Assembly (NCBI GenBank): GCA_002381125.1
Contig: DFUT01000035.1
Span: 1 to 29,093, forward strand
DNA: 29,093 nucleotides
Direction of reading: 5' to 3'
Origin: Bacteroidales bacterium UBA4179
Lineage (GTDB): Bacteria > Bacteroidota > Bacteroidia > Bacteroidales > Dysgonomonadaceae
In this document: positions 7,419-14,877 of the stretch, one piece after another
Position numbering within the stretch: the first letter of the stretch is position 1
How the letters are laid out: each line of letters begins with the position of its first letter
Notes under the pieces: generated by a model
Told to the model about the DNA's origin: nothing
Database searches by the model: none
The model's input: the letters and a program-made list of their open reading frames with translations, nothing else
Position numbers and translations under genes: made by a program

Positions 7419-9170
7419 ATGTATAGAAACAAAACGTGCGGAGAATTAAACCTGTCGAATGTAAATGAAGAAGTTACATTGGCAGGATGGGTACACAAAA
7501 TTCGTAAAATGGGTGGAATAACGTTTATTGACCTCCGCGACCGATACGGCATTACCCAGTTGTCGTTTAATGAGGAAGTCAACCCCGATCTTTTTGAAAA
7601 AGCCAACAAATTGGGTCGTGAATGGATCGTACAAGTTGTCGGCAAGGTAACGGAGCGTTCCTCTAAAAACCCTCACATTCCTACAGGCGATATCGAAATC
7701 ATCGTCTCGAAACTCAATATACTGAACCCTTCCGATATGCCTCCTTTTACCATCGAAGACGATACGGACGGAGGCGATGATTTGCGCATGAAATATCGCT
7801 ACCTCGATCTCCGTCGCAACGCCGTTCGCAAAAACCTCGAACTTCGCCATCGAATGGCACTCGCAACCCGTCGATATTTGGACGAAAGGGATTTTCTGGA
7901 AGTAGAAACACCGGCGCTCATAGCTTCCACACCCGAAGGTGCACGCGATTTCATTGTGCCTTCACGGATGAATCCGGGTGAATTCTATGCGCTTCCGCAA
8001 TCGCCTCAGCTGCTCAAACAGCTGCTTATGGTTGCCGGATTCGACCGATACTTCCAAATCGTGAAATGTTTTCGCGACGAAGACCTCCGGGCCGACCGCC
8101 AACCCGAGTTCACACAGATCGATTGCGAGATGTCTTTTGTTCATCGCGACGATATTTTAAACATGTTCGAAGGGCTGGTAAAATACCTTTTTAAAACCAT
8201 CAAAAGTGTCGATCTCCCCAATTTCCCAAGAATGAGTTATGCCGATGCCATGAAATATTATGGATCGGACAAACCCGATATCCGTTTCGATATGAAACTG
8301 GTGGAAATCAAAGATTTGACCGAAGGACACAATTTCGGCATTTTCGATTCCTCTGAATATGTGGGTGCCATCTGCGTAGAAGGGTGTGCCAATTATACAC
8401 GCAGGCAGTTGGACGAACTGACCGATTTTGTAAAACGCCCGCAAATTGGAGCAAAGGGTTTGATTTATGTACGGTATAACGAAGACGGCACCATCAAATC
8501 GTCCGTCGACAAGTTTTACAATGAAGAGGACCTGAAAAAATGGCTGGAACGGTGTCATGCAAAACCCGGCGATTTGCTTCTTATACTGGCAGGAGAAACG
8601 GAAAAAACGCAAAAACAACTGTCGGAACTGCGTTTAGAGATGGGGTCTCGGTTGGGATTACGAAACAAATTCGACTACCAATGTTTGTGGGTTGTCGATT
8701 TTCCGTTATTGGAAAAAGACGAAGAGCTGAATCGTTACTTTGCCAGACATCACCCTTTTACTTCTCCCAAACCCGAAGACATTCCACTGCTTGACACCAA
8801 TCCCGAAGCTGTTCGTGCCAATGCCTACGATATCGTTATCAATGGTGTGGAAGTCGGCGGAGGATCTGTCCGTATACACGACAGTCAATTGCAGAAAAAA
8901 ATATTTTCCGTTCTCGGATTTACCGAAGAACGGGCTGAACAACAATTTGGGTTTCTTATGAATGCTTTCCGATACGGAGCACCACCCCACGGCGGCATAG
9001 CTTTCGGACTGGATCGACTCGTATCGTTGTTTGCCGGCCTCGACAGCATCCGCGACTGCATTGCCTTTCCCAAAAACAATATGGGACGCGACGTCATGCT
9101 GAATGCTCCCGCTCCCGTCGAACAAGAACAATTGGACGAGCTGGGAATCATGCTAAAGCCAAAGAAATAA
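7419..9170 (+). CDS. aspS: Aspartyl-tRNA synthetase
   Basis: A class II aminoacyl-tRNA synthetase (583 aa from this start) that charges tRNA-Asp. The N-terminal OB-fold anticodon-binding domain (about 1-110) includes the VTLAGWVHKIRKMGG segment. Class II motif 2 begins at F218 (FRDEDLRADRQPEF), and motif 3, GGIAFGLDRLV, begins at 525. A GAD-type insertion domain lies between them, as in bacterial AspRS. An in-frame ATG at 7395 would add eight residues. It is rejected because it sits almost on the expected transcription start, and family members begin at the MYR equivalent. Discriminating versus non-discriminating charging cannot be decided here. The matching tRNA-Asp lies at 14475. It converges with the broken GH31 gene (7 bp between the stops). 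Confidence 0.96.
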   Translation: MYRNKTCGELNLSNVNEEVTLAGWVHKIRKMGGITFIDLRDRYGITQLSFNEEVNPDLFEKANKLGREWIVQVVGKVTERSSKNPHIPTGDIEIIVSKLNILNPSDMPPFTIEDDTDGGDDLRMKYRYLDLRRNAVRKNLELRHRMALATRRYLDERDFLEVETPALIASTPEGARDFIVPSRMNPGEFYALPQSPQLLKQLLMVAGFDRYFQIVKCFRDEDLRADRQPEFTQIDCEMSFVHRDDILNMFEGLVKYLFKTIKSVDLPNFPRMSYADAMKYYGSDKPDIRFDMKLVEIKDLTEGHNFGIFDSSEYVGAICVEGCANYTRRQLDELTDFVKRPQIGAKGLIYVRYNEDGTIKSSVDKFYNEEDLKKWLERCHAKPGDLLLILAGETEKTQKQLSELRLEMGSRLGLRNKFDYQCLWVVDFPLLEKDEELNRYFARHHPFTSPKPEDIPLLDTNPEAVRANAYDIVINGVEVGGGSVRIHDSQLQKKIFSVLGFTEERAEQQFGFLMNAFRYGAPPHGGIAFGLDRLVSLFAGLDSIRDCIAFPKNNMGRDVMLNAPAPVEQEQLDELGIMLKPKK

Positions 9171-9177
9171 CGACTTT

Positions 9178-10133
9178 TTATTTCAATCGTTCAAAATAAG
9201 GCAAACGATTTAAGGGAACATCAATAGAAATCGTTCGTCCACCTTTGTAAATTTTACCCGTATCGTCTTTCCATTTTCCTTTTGGAAGTTTGACGATACG
9301 GGTATTTTCTTTTGTAACAATTGGAGCAATCAAATAACGATCGCCCAACATATATTGATCGTTGCATTCGGCAAAACCTTCCCCGGGAAACGCATATTCC
9401 ATATGGCGAACAATCGATTATGGCCGGTTTGCCATTTTTACTTTCAAGAAGATAACCCTTCGACCTCAACATGCGGTATTCGGGACTATCCGCAGAAACA
9501 AAAGGACATACCCATAACATGACTTTGAACCCCATACTATGCAGCTTATCTACCATTGCTTTCGGATCGGGAAATTTATCGGGCTTAAATTCGAAATTTC
9601 CGTAATATTTTTGCCAGTTATCGTCAATCATCAGGATTCCGGCCGGAAATCCGTTATCCACAATCCCTTGCGCATACTTGAGCACATCTTTCTGATTTTG
9701 ATCATACATCAATTCGATCCACGTGTTGTACTGCGGACGGGTAAAAAACAACGTATCGGGCAATTGTCCGCTAGGAGAAAAATACTTTCGACAAGCATCG
9801 AGGTAAGCATCCCGTAAAGTAGAACCTGCTGTTTGAACAGTAATTTGTTCATAATCGGAACGAATGAAAATTTCATCTCCCGATACCGAAAATTTAAACG
9901 GATAATCGCTCCACACATACCGTCCTTTGTTGGAAAGCAAAAGCGGAACTACTTGATTGTTATTATTCTGTCGGGCTAAATCGAATTCTTCAACCGGTTG
10001 TATATAAGGCATGCGCGCACCATAGGCAACCACCCCACCAGTATTCATCATCCAACATACCAATTGTGATGGAATGCTGAGCCATAACATGATAACATGC
10101 GAAAATCATCGCAAACAAAAGTGCTTTTTTCAT
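9178..10133 (-). pseudogene. GH31 family alpha-glycosidase, broken by internal deletion and frameshift
   Basis: Remnant of a secreted GH31 enzyme (alpha-glucosidase/alpha-xylosidase type). A signal-peptide start (MKKALLFAMIFACY) is at 10133, followed by DDEYWWGG. The frame then shifts near a G-run at 10030-10040 into VVAYGARMPY. The N-terminal beta-sandwich and early barrel follow (NTWIELMYDQNQ, ILMIDDNWQ, FKVMLWVCPFVS). At about 9412-9421 the sequence jumps from KNGKPAII straight to IVRHMEYAFPGEGF, near the C-terminus, in another frame. The missing middle, estimated at about 300 codons from the family layout, carries the catalytic nucleophile and acid/base aspartates, so no active enzyme is possible. 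The final segment (LGDRYLIAPIV, then a C-terminal beta domain) ends at 9178. The total is 956 bp against about 2 kb expected. Confidence 0.85.
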
Positions 10134-10207
10134 TATCAAAACATTTTTTCGATTTCAAATAATGCAGCAACTTCGATAAGCATGCAACCGCCAAGTTGCG
10201 TAGGCAA

Positions 10208-10543
10208 CTATTCGACGAATGCGTGACGGTATCCCTGCACATCGTTCCAATGTCCGCGCGTGAAATCGGGGATGGCTACAGGAGCCGATCCGTTGTCGAG
10301 CGAGATCAACGTACGACGGCGTTTTTCCGACAACTCGTCCAGCACGGCCGTCAGTTCGTGCTTGCGCGATTCCGATCTGACGCAACGCAGGGCGGGAAGG
10401 TGTAATTTCACCTTTGCGGCCGCTTTCGTTACGTACAGATTGTCGATGGGGCAATCGTCGAGGATGCCGCACAGCTGCTCGATCAACTGGGCGTGTTCGT
10501 CGTTCCTCAACAGCGCCATCCAACTCAATTTGAATTTCTGCAT
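10208..10543 (-). CDS. Short DUF6261-like protein, probably truncated
   Basis: An ORF of 111 aa read from the ATG at 10541-10543. The start (KLSWMALLRNDEH) and a later stretch (SESRKHELTAVLDELSEKRR) recall Bacteroidota DUF6261 proteins, whose function is unknown and which are usually about twice this length, so this may be an N-terminal fragment. The resemblance is from memory and not secure. The frame stays open upstream through the 26-bp and 42-bp repeats to 11023. That upstream part looks like repeat translation, so the inner ATG is preferred. It lies between the GH31 pseudogene and the repeat arrays, in a stretch that appears to be decaying. An A/T-rich tract (10555-10577) precedes the ATG. 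Confidence 0.4.
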   Translation of the reverse strand: MQKFKLSWMALLRNDEHAQLIEQLCGILDDCPIDNLYVTKAAAKVKLHLPALRCVRSESRKHELTAVLDELSEKRRRTLISLDNGSAPVAIPDFTRGHWNDVQGYRHAFVE

Positions 10544-10584
10544 AATCAACGTTTTCAACAAAAAAAATAAAAAAACCCCTGCGA

Positions 10585-10713
10585 GGTACGGAGCGTATTG
10601 TCTTGCATGTGGTACGGAGCGTATTGTCTTGCACAAGACAAAACAAGTTTGTCGCTTCGTCGGTATTGTGACGTATTGTCTGCACAAGGCAGAACAAGCC
10701 GTAGCCTGTACGA
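10585..10713. repeat. 26-bp short direct-repeat cluster
   Basis: Two units share 23 identical bases starting at 10585 and 10611 (GGTACGGAGCGTATTGTC, then TTGCA). Weaker units follow at about 10637, 10662 and 10688. The 52-bp pair 10611-10661 and 10662-10713 also aligns, sharing CGTATTGTC, TGCACAAG and AACAAG. TTGTC recurs at 10598, 10624, 10649 and 10676, a spacing of 25-27 bp. The cluster sits directly upstream of the 111-aa minus-strand ORF and abuts the 42-bp array. Confidence 0.75.
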
Positions 10714-10718
10714 AAATA

Positions 10719-11306
10719 AAGCGTACGATGTAATGCCGACCGCTATTTGGCGCACTTTCCATAAACGGAATGTAAAGCCCGCAAACCTTGCGGTTGGATA
10801 CCGGTAACATGCTTGTGGCAGAACCGCTATTGTAATCAACTATCGGTAATATACTTGTTGGTAGGAACAACGTTGCGGTCGAATATGACGGCAAGGTTGC
10901 AGCAAATGCTGTAGTTTTGCCTTCGTTGCGAGATCGAAATCGAGTATAAACGCGCGTTTTGCCTGTTTTTCGATAACATGCTTTAATGCTTACGGGCGCA
11001 GTGGTTAAATATGAATAACACAATTTAACTGCAACGGCGATTGTGCTTAAATTTCAATAACATGTTTTGATAACTACGACCGTTCCGGTTAAAGAATAAT
11101 AATGAAATTGGAGCAAAACGATGGTCCCGTACAAAAATCAAAGTGGGGAAAGGAGAGAAAAAATGTTCCCGCATGAAAATCGATGTTGAGAAGGGAGGAA
11201 AAAATTGTTCCGGGACAAAATTTGATATTGGGAGCGAAAGAGGAAATTGTTCCGACACGAAAGTCGATCTTAAAAAAGGTTGCGAAATTGTTCCGGCAAG
11301 GAAAAC
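10719..11306. repeat. Degenerate 42-bp tandem array, about 14 units
   Basis: Units start at 10719, 10761, 10803, 10845, 10887, 10930, 10972, 11014, 11056, 11098, 11140, 11182, 11224 and 11266. All are 42 bp except one of 43 (10887) and one of 41 (11266). Phase is shown by recurring landmarks: ACCGCTATT at 10739 and 10823 (84 bp apart), and ATAACATG at 10973 and 11057. GGTTAAA or GCTTAAA occurs at 11003, 11045 and 11087, and TGTTCC at 11164, 11206, 11248 and 11289. Neighbouring units are most alike and the sequence drifts along the array, as expected of old tandem duplication. The array keeps several frames open on both strands because 42 is divisible by 3. None of these shows a recognisable protein, so the array is best treated as non-coding. 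Confidence 0.85.
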
Positions 11307-11460
11307 AACATCTGGAAAGCAAGGAAAAATAATTTCTGTTCCCAATATTCATACAACAATAGAAGCAGGAAAAGAGCAAGACACGGCATATCGATTTGGT
11401 ATAAACGCATCTAAATTTGTGAATTGGAATCGAGTACTTTACAAACCATTTCGCTGCTTT

Positions 11461-11494
11461 TTTGGTTTACATTCCCGGTTTTTTCTTAACTTCG
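11461..11494 (+). promoter_or_regulatory. Probable lolD promoter
   Basis: TTTG (11461-11464) and TAACTTCG (11487-11494, one mismatch to TAnnTTTG) are 22 bp apart and lie 32 bp before the ATG. From 11307 to here no gene is seen. A last weak repeat landmark (TGTTCC) occurs at 11337. Confidence 0.45.
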
Positions 11495-11526
11495 CAATTC
11501 CAAAAGATATGTGACGAAACCAATTC

Positions 11527-12219
11527 ATGATAAAAGTTGAAAAGATATACAAAAGTTTTGGAAATCTTCAGGTCTTGAAAGGCATCGATCTGGAAGTCGA
11601 CAAAGGGGAAATCGTATCCATTGTGGGTCCCAGTGGTGCGGGAAAAACCACGTTGCTAATGATTATGGGAACACTTGAAAAGGCCGACTCCGGGAAAGTT
11701 TTTTTCAATGACGACGACCTGAGTCGACTCGAAGAGAAGGAACTCTCCGATTTTCGCAACAAAAATATCGGCTTCGTATTTCAGTTTCATCAATTGCTGC
11801 CCGAATTTACCGCATTGGAAAACGTGATGATTCCGGCGTTAATCGGAAACCGAAAACACGGCGATGCAGAAAAAAAAGCCAAAGAGCTGCTAAATATGAT
11901 GGGGCTCACAGGCAGAATGGATCATAAACCTGCCGCACTCTCGGGAGGCGAAAAACAGCGGGTGGCCGTAGCCCGAGCCCTGATTAACGACCCAATGGTG
12001 GTTTTGGCCGATGAGCCGTCGGGCAGTTTGGATACAAAAAACAAATCCGAACTTCACAACCTCTTCTTCGAGTTGCGCGACAGGCTCAACCAAACTTTCG
12101 TAATCGTTACTCACGACGAACAGCTGGCGGCGCTCACCGACAGAACGATCCACCTGAAAGACGGCAAAATTTTTCAACCCCAACATTCTTTCGCAAAAAA
12201 TGACCGGCCAACGTTATAA
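11527..12219 (+). CDS. lolD: LolD-type ABC transporter ATP-binding protein
   Basis: A 230-aa ABC ATPase of the LolD/MacB subfamily. LolD powers LolCE-type permeases that release lipoproteins from the inner membrane for transfer to the outer membrane. Walker A is GPSGAGKTT (34-42), the Q-loop is FQFHQLLPEFTALENV (Gln86), the signature is LSGGEKQR (138-145), Walker B is MVVLADEPSG (Glu163 catalytic), and the H-loop His196 is in VTHD. The HQLLPEFTALENV segment is characteristic of LolD. No permease gene is adjacent, so the partner must be elsewhere and the LolD call is by family resemblance. A MacB-like ATPase is the alternative. It is 50 bp upstream of the DPP5 lipoprotein gene. Confidence 0.85.
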   Translation: MIKVEKIYKSFGNLQVLKGIDLEVDKGEIVSIVGPSGAGKTTLLMIMGTLEKADSGKVFFNDDDLSRLEEKELSDFRNKNIGFVFQFHQLLPEFTALENVMIPALIGNRKHGDAEKKAKELLNMMGLTGRMDHKPAALSGGEKQRVAVARALINDPMVVLADEPSGSLDTKNKSELHNLFFELRDRLNQTFVIVTHDEQLAALTDRTIHLKDGKIFQPQHSFAKNDRPTL

Positions 12220-12269
12220 TTTACGCGGTGTTTCGGCTTCACCAAAAACAGACTTAAAAACATCCTTTT

Positions 12270-14381
12270 ATGAAAAGAAAATCAACGATTATCGCATATA
12301 TGTTAGCAGGAGCATTGATGTCGTCATGTACGACAAACACACAAAAATCGGATAAAAAATTCGAAATGGAAGAAATCATTGGAAAGTCATCTCCAAAAAT
12401 TGAAAACGGCATTATGACGCCGGAAGTATTGTACAGCTTTGGACGGGTTGGCGAAGTGCAGGTTTCTCCCGACAAATCGCACATTGTTTATGAAGTCACT
12501 TACGTGAGTATACCGCAAAACAAAATGAATACCGAGCTTTTTGTAATGAAAGCCGACGGTTCGGAGAAAAAGCAATTGACCCATTCCAATTCCCGCGAGA
12601 ACAACCCCCGCTGGATAAACGGCGGAAAAAAAATTGCTTTTCTAAGCGATGAAGAGGGAACACCTCAAATTTGGACCATGAATCCCGACGGAAGCGATTG
12701 GGAAAAAATATCCGATATCGAAGGTGGAATCAATGGTTTTTCGTTCTCTCCCGACGAAAAAAAGGTGTTGTTCGTCAAAAACGTAAAAACACAACCCACG
12801 GCTGCCGACCGCTATCCCGATTTGCCCGAAGCATCGGGACGAATAATCGACGACTTGATGTACAAGCATTGGGATCAATGGGTAACGGAAGTACCGCACC
12901 CGTTTGTGGCCGATTTTTCGGAAGGCAAATTACAACACGCCAAAGACGTGCTGGAAGGCGAGCCGTACGAATCGCCCATGCTGCCTTTCGGCGGAATGGA
13001 ACAACTGGCATGGAGCCCCGACAGTAAAATCGTTGCCTATACCTGTCGCAAAAAAACAGGCAAGGAATATGCACTATCCACCAATTCCGACATCTATCTG
13101 TATCATCCGGAAACCGGCGAAACCATCAACATTACGGAAGGCATGCCGGGTTACGACACCAACCCGCAATTTTCTCCCGACGGAAAATACATTGCCTGGC
13201 AAAGTATGGAACGCGAAGGATACGAGTCGGACAAAAACCGCCTTTTCGTTATGGATCTGCAATCGAAAGAAAAAACCTATGTAACCGAAAAATTCGATTA
13301 CAATACCGATGCCTTCATCTGGAATGCCGACAGCAAAACCTTGTTCCTTGTCTCCTGTGTGAAAGCCAAAACGCAACTTTTCATGGCAGACCGAACGACA
13401 AAAGAAGTAAAGCCGATTACCGAAGGTGTCCACGATTATGTCTCGGTGGCGTTGGGAGAAGAGGGAAAACTGATTGCCAAACGCCATTCCATGTTGCAAC
13501 CCGATGAGATTTACTCGGTGGATATCGCGTCGGGAAAAGCTGTCGAACTTTCGTTCGAAAATAAGGAAATTCTCGACCAACTGACCATGGGCAAAGTGGA
13601 AGAACGATGGATAAAAACCTCCGATGGCAAACAGATGCACACCTGGGTAATCTATCCACCCCGTTTCGATTCAACGCAAGTTTATCCCGCCTTGTTGTAT
13701 TGTCAGGGCGGGCCGCAGAATACGGTCAGTCAGTTCTGGTCGTACCGATGGAATTTCCAAATGATGGCTGCAAACGGTTATATCGTAGTTGCACCCAATC
13801 GTCGCGGTGTTCCGGGATTTGGAATGGAATGGTTGGAACAAATCAGCGGCGATTATGGCGGACAAAACATGAAAGATTATCTCTCCGCCATCGATGCCTT
13901 AGCCGACGAGCCCTATGTGGACGAAAACCGATTGGGCTGTACGGGCGCAAGTTACGGCGGTTTTTCGGTATTCTGGCTGGCCGGAAATCACAACAAACGC
14001 TTCAAGGCCTTTTATGCTCATGCCGGCATTTTCAATTTGGAAGCCCAATACCTCGAAACCGAGGAAATGTGGTTTGCCAATTGGGATTTGGGTGGCCCCT
14101 TCTGGGATAAATCGAATCCTGTGGCACAACGCTCATATGCCAATTCTCCCCACCGCTTTGTGGATAAATGGGACACGCCGATCATGATTTCGCATGGCGA
14201 GCTGGATTACCGAATTCTTGCATCGCAAGGAATGATGGCGTTCAATGCGGCACAGCTCTTGGGAATTCCCTCGCGGCTATTGATTTATCCGGACGAAAAT
14301 CACTGGATTACAAAACCGCAAAATGCCATTTTGTTTCAGCGTGAGTTTGCCCGATGGTTCAACCAGTGGTTAAAGAAATAA
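12270..14381 (+). CDS. dpp5: S9 family dipeptidyl peptidase, DPP5-like lipoprotein
   Basis: A 703-aa serine exopeptidase of the prolyl-oligopeptidase clan, expected to release dipeptides from peptide N-termini in the cell envelope. The signal ends in lipobox LMSSC (Cys20). A beta-propeller of WD40-like/TolB-like repeats follows (about 50-440; repeated SPDxK motifs). Then comes the alpha/beta-hydrolase domain with YCQGGPQNTVSQFW, Ser561 in GASYGG, Asp646 in HGELDYRI and His678 in DENHW, a complete triad. FNLEAQYLETEEMWFANWD and the C-terminal block closely resemble Porphyromonas gingivalis DPP5, which prefers Ala or hydrophobic residues at P1. That specificity is inferred here. Length and frame are intact. 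It would support the peptide-based nutrition common in this group. Confidence 0.92.
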   Translation: MKRKSTIIAYMLAGALMSSCTTNTQKSDKKFEMEEIIGKSSPKIENGIMTPEVLYSFGRVGEVQVSPDKSHIVYEVTYVSIPQNKMNTELFVMKADGSEKKQLTHSNSRENNPRWINGGKKIAFLSDEEGTPQIWTMNPDGSDWEKISDIEGGINGFSFSPDEKKVLFVKNVKTQPTAADRYPDLPEASGRIIDDLMYKHWDQWVTEVPHPFVADFSEGKLQHAKDVLEGEPYESPMLPFGGMEQLAWSPDSKIVAYTCRKKTGKEYALSTNSDIYLYHPETGETINITEGMPGYDTNPQFSPDGKYIAWQSMEREGYESDKNRLFVMDLQSKEKTYVTEKFDYNTDAFIWNADSKTLFLVSCVKAKTQLFMADRTTKEVKPITEGVHDYVSVALGEEGKLIAKRHSMLQPDEIYSVDIASGKAVELSFENKEILDQLTMGKVEERWIKTSDGKQMHTWVIYPPRFDSTQVYPALLYCQGGPQNTVSQFWSYRWNFQMMAANGYIVVAPNRRGVPGFGMEWLEQISGDYGGQNMKDYLSAIDALADEPYVDENRLGCTGASYGGFSVFWLAGNHNKRFKAFYAHAGIFNLEAQYLETEEMWFANWDLGGPFWDKSNPVAQRSYANSPHRFVDKWDTPIMISHGELDYRILASQGMMAFNAAQLLGIPSRLLIYPDENHWITKPQNAILFQREFARWFNQWLKK

Positions 14382-14411
14382 TCGCACGTCGAAAAATTCT
14401 CTGCAAATGTT

Positions 14412-14441
14412 TTTGCGATTAAGAAAATATAATTATCTTTG
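14412..14441 (+). promoter_or_regulatory. Promoter of tRNA-Asp
   Basis: TTTG (14412-14415) and TATCTTTG (14434-14441) are 18 bp apart, and the -7 box ends 33 bp before the tRNA. This is a good Bacteroidota promoter with slightly short spacing. Confidence 0.7.
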
Positions 14442-14474
14442 CACTCGCTATCGAAAAAACAGATGGCGCTCTTT

Positions 14475-14549
14475 GGTGCGGTAGTTCAGCCTGGTTAGAA
14501 TACATGCCTGTCACGCATGGGGTCGCGGGTTCAAGTCCCGTCCGCACCG
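14475..14549 (+). tRNA. tRNA-Asp (anticodon GTC)
   Basis: The acceptor arms GGTGCGG (14475-14481) and CCGCACC (14542-14548) pair fully, with discriminator G at 14549, as required for tRNA-Asp. The anticodon stem CATGC/GCATG encloses the loop CTGTCAC with GTC at 14510-14512. The T-arm has GGTTCAAGTC. CCA is not encoded. A terminator follows at 14604, so it is transcribed alone. Confidence 0.97.
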
Positions 14550-14603
14550 CAAAAGAATTTACTCGGTTCAAAATAAAGAATTTCTGTATAATCAAACGTG
14601 TCA

Positions 14604-14646
14604 AACGTCGTAATTGAAATGAAATTGCAATTGCGACGTTTTTTTA
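14604..14646 (+). terminator. Strong rho-independent terminator after tRNA-Asp
   Basis: AACGTCGTAATTG (14604-14616) pairs with 14628-14640 over 13 bp with one G-T pair and an 11-nt loop, followed by a T-run to 14645. It should end the tRNA-Asp transcript. Confidence 0.88.
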
Positions 14647-14817
14647 TTCCCTTCCATTTCGTTTGTTCACGCATTTCATGAGATTTAACCCAATCCGTTG
14701 CATCCGTTATCGGAAAAATCTTTCGGCCAATTTTCTCCTCCAAATCCATTATTTCCGGATTCCTGCGATAAAACCCGTCGAATTTGCAAGAAAGGAATTT
14801 TTTATATATCAATATGT
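14647..14817. other. Intergenic stretch with nothing recognised
   Basis: The gap between tRNA-Asp and mutS is about 330 bp. Beyond the terminator at its left end and the mutS promoter at its right end, nothing is recognised. A 93-aa minus-strand ORF covers it but runs into the tRNA and terminator, so it is not accepted. Confidence 0.5.
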
Positions 14818-14843
14818 AAATTGAAAATTATCATGTAAATTTG
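14818..14843 (+). promoter_or_regulatory. mutS promoter element shared with aspS
   Basis: The -7 box TAAATTTG lies at 14836-14843, about 35 bp before the mutS ATG. The preceding bases match the aspS promoter (7360-7385) at 24 of 26 positions. ATGTAAATT also occurs twice, 20 bp apart (14814 and 14834). No -33 TTTG at proper spacing is seen. Confidence 0.65.
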
Positions 14844-14877
14844 TTTATCTGAAAATCAAGAGAACAAACCTGTAATT

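Noticed and set aside
10719..11306. CRISPR array
   Set aside because: There is no exact repeat alternating with unique spacers. All positions drift gradually, and no cas genes are present.
11025..11514. Overlapping ORFs on both strands (minus 11025-11345 and 11089-11379; plus 11143-11514) with 14-residue repeats
   Set aside because: They arise from the 42-bp array, whose length is divisible by three. Openness in several frames on both strands with odd composition argues against real genes.
14531..14812. 93-aa minus-strand ORF between tRNA-Asp and mutS
   Set aside because: It runs through the terminator and into the tRNA, and it resembles no family.
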